A stretch of DNA of 64,000 bases from JANMZO01 sp963763135. GTDB taxonomy: Bacteria > Actinomycetota > Acidimicrobiia > Acidimicrobiales > JANYDT01. Below the pieces are notes generated by a model. That model worked only from the letters and a program-made list of their open reading frames with translations, had not been told where the DNA came from and did no database searches. The stretch lies in assembly GCA_963763135.1 (NCBI GenBank), contig CAVXNJ010000004.1:1116001-1180000 (forward strand), written 5' to 3'. Both the position numbers and the translations under genes were made by a program. Every line of letters starts with the position of its first letter. Position 1 is the stretch's first letter. Shown one piece after another: positions 60,144-64,000 of this stretch.

Positions 60144-61651
60144 CGGTGAGCAACGACGACAACACCATGCAAGAGTCCACCACTGCCGACTCCGCCGTCT
60201 CCATCACCGACGCTCCGGCCAGTCGCGCCATCGGCACCGATGAGTGGGTGGCTCAGTCATCGACCCGTATCGTTGGCGGTGCGATCGAAGGATGGCGCCG
60301 TCGCCTCACCACCATCCCGATCCAGCGGCGGGTTCTGGGCGTCGGACTGTTGGCGTTGGTATTCGCCGTCGTTTCGCCCAGCGACTACACCACACGGGTG
60401 GCGTTCACCGTCGCTCTGTACACGCTTCTCGCGACGGGATTGAACGTGGTCGTGGGATGGTCCGGGCTACTCGATCTTGGGTACGTTGCATTCTTCGGGT
60501 TTGGGGCATATGCATACGCGCTCATGTCGTCGGAGAAATTCGGCGCTCATTTCCCCACGATCCTTTCCGTCCCGCTTGTTGTCATTATCACCGGCACTCT
60601 CGGCTACATCCTGGGTCTCCCCTCGCGGCGTTTGAGCGGCGACTATCTCGCGATTGTGACGCTCTTCTTCGGTCAGATCTTCCTCAGTATTGCCAACAAC
60701 GGCGACCGACTACAGCTCAACGTAGCGGGTACCGACTACCCAGCGAAACCCTTCAATCTGACCAACGGGCCGAACGGCCTTACGGGTATCGATCCGTTCT
60801 CCCTCTTTGGAAAGAAGATAGAAACCATCACCGGGTATTACGTGGTGACGGTAATTATCGCGACGATCGCCATCGGACTCTTCTATCGCCTTCGCGTTGC
60901 CCGTTCCGGATTGGCGCTTCGGGCGATGCGCGAAGACGCGCTCGCCGCGGAGATCCTCTCGGTCCCCGTCCGACGCCTCCGCCTCGTAGCCTTCGCCATC
61001 GGAGCCGCAGTCGCGGGACTCGGCGGAACGGTGTTCGCGGCCGTTCAGGTAGCGGTCTTCGGGAGCAATTTCGACACGCAGATTCTGGTTCTTCTCTATG
61101 CCGCAGCGATTCTCGGTGGTTTGGGAAACCTCGGCGGAGGATTCATCGGGGCGCTCATCGTCGTCGTGGTGCCGGAGATGCTGCGGGAACCCTCGACGGG
61201 CAGACTCCTCGTATACGGTGCGCTCGTGATCTTCATTGCGCTGCGCCTGCGTTCGGCTCCCCGTCTGGGGCAGTTCGTAGGCGCGTTGGCCGCAACGGGA
61301 GCGGCCTTCCGCCTCCTCTTCGTGATCGGCGACACGACGCTGCTCCCCCGCAGTTCCGGCATCGCCGGGGTGACCGGCGCCTTGGTGCCGCACCTCGACG
61401 ACAGCGTGAAATTCGGCAACACCGTGTTCCTGGCCACGATCGTCGGCGGGCTCGCGCTGCTCACGATGCCAAGTAAATGGCGTCCGCTGGCCGGAGGAGT
61501 CGTCGCGTACGTTTCGATGCTGGCCTGGGAAAATCGTCTTGCCGAACAAGGCTCAATCACCCGCCAACTCTTGATAGGTGCCGTCCTGGTTGCGATCATG
61601 GCCAGCCGACCTCAGGGAATTTTCGGCACGAAGCGAGTCGAGGTGCTCTGA
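60140..61651 (+). CDS. livM: Branched-chain amino acid-type ABC transporter permease (LivM)
   Basis: 503 aa, long for LivM. The core has LNVVVGWSGLLDLGYVAFFG, LPSRRLSGDYLAIVTLFFGQ, GLALRAMREDALAAEILSV and ILGGLGNLGGGFIGALIVVV. An N-terminal polar extension of about 60 residues precedes the first helix, and an extra C-terminal membrane portion (about residues 370-495, e.g. LLFVIGDTTLLPRSSG and NTVFLATIVGGLALL) is unusual. Coupled to livH and livG by overlapping stop and start codons. Confidence 0.92.
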   Translation: MTVSNDDNTMQESTTADSAVSITDAPASRAIGTDEWVAQSSTRIVGGAIEGWRRRLTTIPIQRRVLGVGLLALVFAVVSPSDYTTRVAFTVALYTLLATGLNVVVGWSGLLDLGYVAFFGFGAYAYALMSSEKFGAHFPTILSVPLVVIITGTLGYILGLPSRRLSGDYLAIVTLFFGQIFLSIANNGDRLQLNVAGTDYPAKPFNLTNGPNGLTGIDPFSLFGKKIETITGYYVVTVIIATIAIGLFYRLRVARSGLALRAMREDALAAEILSVPVRRLRLVAFAIGAAVAGLGGTVFAAVQVAVFGSNFDTQILVLLYAAAILGGLGNLGGGFIGALIVVVVPEMLREPSTGRLLVYGALVIFIALRLRSAPRLGQFVGALAATGAAFRLLFVIGDTTLLPRSSGIAGVTGALVPHLDDSVKFGNTVFLATIVGGLALLTMPSKWRPLAGGVVAYVSMLAWENRLAEQGSITRQLLIGAVLVAIMASRPQGIFGTKRVEVL

Positions 61652-62436
61652 TGACTGTTCTCGATATAGCCGGAGTCCATCTCGGTTTCGGTGGCCTACA
61701 GGTAATTCAAGGCCTGGATCTGGCGATCAATGAGGGTGAAATTGTTGCGGTTATCGGCCCTAACGGGGCTGGTAAGACGACCTTATTTAACCTGATTACG
61801 GGGGTGTATCAACCCGATCAAGGCGATATTCGCTTCGACGGGCAATCCATCGTCGGAGTTGATCCGAATCGGGTCAACGACATGGGAATTGCGCGCACGT
61901 TTCAGAACCTTCGGCTCTTCCTCAATATGACCGTCAAAGAGAACGTGTTGGCCACGATGTACGGTCGCAACAAGTCGGGCTTTCTCGCCGGTGCACTCGG
62001 GCTTCCGTCCGCACGTCGTGAAGCCAAAGCGATGAACGATCGCGCCGAAGAGCTTTTGGCATTCTTCGGCACGCGGCTTCAGGGATACCGTTTCGACCAA
62101 CCGGCGTACTCCCTGTCGTACGCGAACCGTCGACGCCTGGAGATCGCCAGGGCCTTGGCCACCAAGCCCCGGTTACTCCTGGTCGACGAACCGGCCGCTG
62201 GAATGAATCCGGCCGAGACCCACGAAATCACGGAACTCATCGGCCGCTTGCGCACCGAACTCGGACTTACGATCCTGATTATCGAGCACGACATGCACGT
62301 GGTCGAAGGAGTGAGCGACCGGGTGGTCGCCCTCGACTACGGAACGAAGATCGCCGAAGGAACGTTTCAGGAAGTGGCGACCAACCCTCGGGTCGTGGAG
62401 GCCTATCTCGGCAAGGGATCGGCGGCGACGAAATGA
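61651..62436 (+). CDS. livG: Branched-chain amino acid-type ABC transporter ATPase (LivG)
   Basis: 261 aa. The ATG overlaps the livM stop (TGATG). Walker A GPNGAGKTT, Q-loop IARTFQNLRLF, Walker B LLLVDEPAAGMNP and H-loop IIEHDMHVV are normal. The ABC signature reads LSYANRRRLEIARAL where LivG normally has LSYGQQRRLEIARAL-like sequence, so the conserved Gly and Gln are replaced by Ala and Asn. ATP hydrolysis may still occur at the composite site with LivF, whose signature is standard. Confidence 0.94.
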   Translation: MTVLDIAGVHLGFGGLQVIQGLDLAINEGEIVAVIGPNGAGKTTLFNLITGVYQPDQGDIRFDGQSIVGVDPNRVNDMGIARTFQNLRLFLNMTVKENVLATMYGRNKSGFLAGALGLPSARREAKAMNDRAEELLAFFGTRLQGYRFDQPAYSLSYANRRRLEIARALATKPRLLLVDEPAAGMNPAETHEITELIGRLRTELGLTILIIEHDMHVVEGVSDRVVALDYGTKIAEGTFQEVATNPRVVEAYLGKGSAATK

Positions 62437-63152
62437 CAGATTCGACGAAACCCCTCCTTCAATTAACCGGCATCAACACCTTCTACGGCCCCATTCACAT
62501 CCTCCAGGATGTCGCCCTCGAGGTCGGGGCCGGAGAACTGGTCTGCCTCCTCGGGGGCAACGCGTGCGGCAAATCGACAACCCTCAAGACCATCCTCGGT
62601 CTTGTGTCGCCCCAGACCGGAACCATCACGTTCGACGGGCGCAATGTCACCAAGGACGGCACGCCCAAACGCATCGGCGCGGGTATGGCGGTGGTGCCGG
62701 AGAACCGACGCGTGTTCGCACCGATGTCGGTGCAGGAGAACCTGGAAATGGGTGCGTACCTGCGGTCCGACGATCTCACCGAAGATTTTACCCGCGTGTT
62801 TGATCTCTTTCCCCTCCTCCACAAACGCCGCGATCAGCTGGCCGGCACGCTCTCGGGTGGCGAGCAGCAAATGCTTGCCATGGGGCGCGCACTTATGAGC
62901 CGCCCGAAGCTGATCCTGATGGATGAGCCATCGATGGGACTCGCGCCCGTTCTGGTGGAGAAGAGCTTTGCGATCATCCAACAGGTCAACCAGTCCGGTG
63001 TCGCCATGCTCGTCGTCGAGCAGAATGCGAATCAAGCGCTCGCCATCGCCTCACGCGGATACGTGCTGCAAACGGGTCGCGTGGTGCTTTCCGGCGCTGC
63101 TTCGGATCTGGCCGCCGACGAAGAACTCCGGCGCGCGTACCTCGGCCGGTAG
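62433..63152 (+). CDS. livF: Branched-chain amino acid-type ABC transporter ATPase (LivF)
   Basis: 239 aa, overlapping livG by four bases (ATGA). Walker A GGNACGKST (Cys in place of the usual Gly-Ala step), Q-loop VVPENRRVFAPMSV, signature LSGGEQQMLAMGRALM, Walker B LILMDEPSMGLAP and H-loop VVEQNANQAL. Forms the ATPase heterodimer with LivG. Confidence 0.94.
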   Translation: MTDSTKPLLQLTGINTFYGPIHILQDVALEVGAGELVCLLGGNACGKSTTLKTILGLVSPQTGTITFDGRNVTKDGTPKRIGAGMAVVPENRRVFAPMSVQENLEMGAYLRSDDLTEDFTRVFDLFPLLHKRRDQLAGTLSGGEQQMLAMGRALMSRPKLILMDEPSMGLAPVLVEKSFAIIQQVNQSGVAMLVVEQNANQALAIASRGYVLQTGRVVLSGAASDLAADEELRRAYLGR

Positions 63153-63250
63153 GTCAATCAGCGGGATCCGCCACAGCATCGGGTCGGTGGAAGGCGACTA
63201 GTGTCACCGACGATTCTTTCGTCCCCACCAATCCTTGGAGACCTACCGCT

Positions 63251-64000
63251 ATGGGTGAATTCGTATCAATCGCCGCGCTCGACGGGACCGGCTCGTTCCA
63301 GTCGTACGTCGCTCGTCCCGCTGCCGGCTCCGGCCCCGGTGTTGTCCTGATCCAGGAGATCTTCGGTGTCAACGGCTATGTCCGACGCACGGCTGATCGG
63401 CTGGCCGAAGAGGGTTACGTCGTTTACGCGCCCGACCTCTTCTGGCGCATCGAACCCGGAATCGACCTCGGTTACTCCCCCGAAGAGTGGCAGCGGGCTT
63501 TCGAACTCTTCCAGACTTTCGATGTCGACAACGGCGTCAACGACATCGACGCCACGATAAAGGTCCTACGGAGTGATCCGACCCTAACCGGCAAGGTCGG
63601 CTGCGTCGGTTACTGCCTCGGCGGAAAGCTCGCGATGCTCACTGCTTCACGCACTGACGTTGACTGCGCCGTCAGCTACTACGGCGTTGGGCTCGAGGCG
63701 CACGTCGACGAGGCGAACAAGATCAACGTTCCGATCCTGTTCCACTTCGCTGAACTCGACGGCTATGCGCCCCAGGAGGCGCGCGACGCGGTCGAGGCGG
63801 CATTCGCCGGCAGGTCAAACGCGACGTTTCACACCTATGTCGGTTGCGACCACACGTTCTCGCGCCCGGAGGGCGAGCACTACGACAAGACCGCGTCACG
63901 GATCGCAAACGATCGTACGATCGCACTGTTCCGCAGCGTGCTCGGTCCCCAGTACGACCTGTCGGCGCTGTGGGACAAGCACTGCGAGTACGAGTTCGCC
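63251..64000 (+). CDS. Dienelactone hydrolase-family alpha/beta hydrolase (3' end beyond window)
   Basis: At least 250 aa, no stop before the window ends. GGAGACC precedes the ATG by several bases. VVLIQEIFGVNGYVRRTADR holds the family Glu loop, VGCVGYCLGGKLAML the nucleophilic Cys, and FHTYVGCDHTFSRP the catalytic His (Asp expected in LFHFAELDGY). Dienelactone hydrolases open lactones formed in chlorocatechol or other aromatic catabolism. Co-oriented with the liv operon but 98 bp away. Confidence 0.92.
   Translation, partial: MGEFVSIAALDGTGSFQSYVARPAAGSGPGVVLIQEIFGVNGYVRRTADRLAEEGYVVYAPDLFWRIEPGIDLGYSPEEWQRAFELFQTFDVDNGVNDIDATIKVLRSDPTLTGKVGCVGYCLGGKLAMLTASRTDVDCAVSYYGVGLEAHVDEANKINVPILFHFAELDGYAPQEARDAVEAAFAGRSNATFHTYVGCDHTFSRPEGEHYDKTASRIANDRTIALFRSVLGPQYDLSALWDKHCEYEFA

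Noticed and set aside
60244..61476. A 410-codon open frame on the plus strand overlapping livM
   Set aside because: It lies in another frame of a well-supported permease gene and translates to arginine- and histidine-rich low-quality sequence.
1..64000. tRNA, rRNA and classical riboswitches
   Set aside because: Scanning the intergenic gaps by eye showed no cloverleaf or known aptamer; a covariance search was not possible here, so a divergent RNA could have been missed.

Overview
The window reads as chromosomal DNA of a high-GC actinobacterium, most likely class Acidimicrobiia (inferred, not proven). The evidence is the GC-rich codon use, an F420-type luciferase-like oxidoreductase, menaquinone synthesis (MenB), cell-wall proteins ending in LAFTG/VAFTG sorting signals after long Thr/Val linkers, and many genes that appear leaderless, with a TANNNT -10 box 6-7 nt before the start codon. 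No rRNA, tRNA, CRISPR array, transposase, prophage or plasmid function was recognised. At least four reading frames are broken or altered: a decayed Rieske N-terminus at 124-380, a luciferase-like gene near 19304, a spherulin-4 lipoprotein near 33911 and a YbjQ-type gene near 38400. They reflect either real decay or single-base errors in a draft sequence.

Layout. 1-5.4 kb: a minus-strand catabolic operon (amidohydrolase, two Rieske oxygenases), then a GNAT + cyclic-nucleotide-binding fusion and the remnant of a third Rieske gene. 5.5-7.6 kb: purE-purK and a VOC protein. 7.6-13.2 kb: small secreted proteins, an SSB-like + cold-shock fusion and a TfoX-N protein. 13.3-18.2 kb: a giant sortase-anchored surface protein. 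18.3-25.6 kb: luciferase-like remnant, NIPSNAP-like protein, secreted Ig-like repeat protein, menB, nucleoside phosphorylase, YbhN-type membrane protein and an S66 carboxypeptidase. 25.7-33.1 kb: an orphan molybdopterin hydroxylase large subunit, then a GGDEF response regulator coupled to a hybrid histidine kinase. 33.1-40.4 kb: broken spherulin-4 lipoprotein, flavin enzyme pair (PNPOx-like, Baeyer-Villiger-type), thiolase with a duplicated 3' end, YbjQ, cupin, DUF2520 and cold-shock protein. 40.6-45.7 kb: HtrA-like protease followed by a MoxR / DUF58 / VWA / VWA operon. 46.2-52.7 kb: MFS transporter, second giant surface protein, a class-F-like sortase and a small membrane-anchored protein. 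52.9-57.7 kb: an HD-domain / gamma-butyrobetaine-hydroxylase-like pair resembling the TmpB/TmpA phosphonate pair, a translational-machinery-family protein, and a VOC-bicupin fusion divergent from a class V aminotransferase. 57.9-63.2 kb: a complete Liv-type ABC importer (livK-H-M-G-F) with a hairpin after livK, then a dienelactone-hydrolase-like gene running off the right end.

Themes. The cell seems to be an aerobic heterotroph taking up amino-acid-like or acid substrates and using many oxygenases (Rieske, Baeyer-Villiger, 2-oxoglutarate, HD diiron, cupin). It invests heavily in surface display: two paralogous giant proteins, a sortase, and several secreted Ala/Thr-rich proteins. The most attractive candidates for undescribed biology are the amidohydrolase-Rieske-Rieske operon, the two giant paralogues near an apparently mismatched sortase class, the TmpAB-like oxygenase pair, and the VOC-bicupin/aminotransferase pair.
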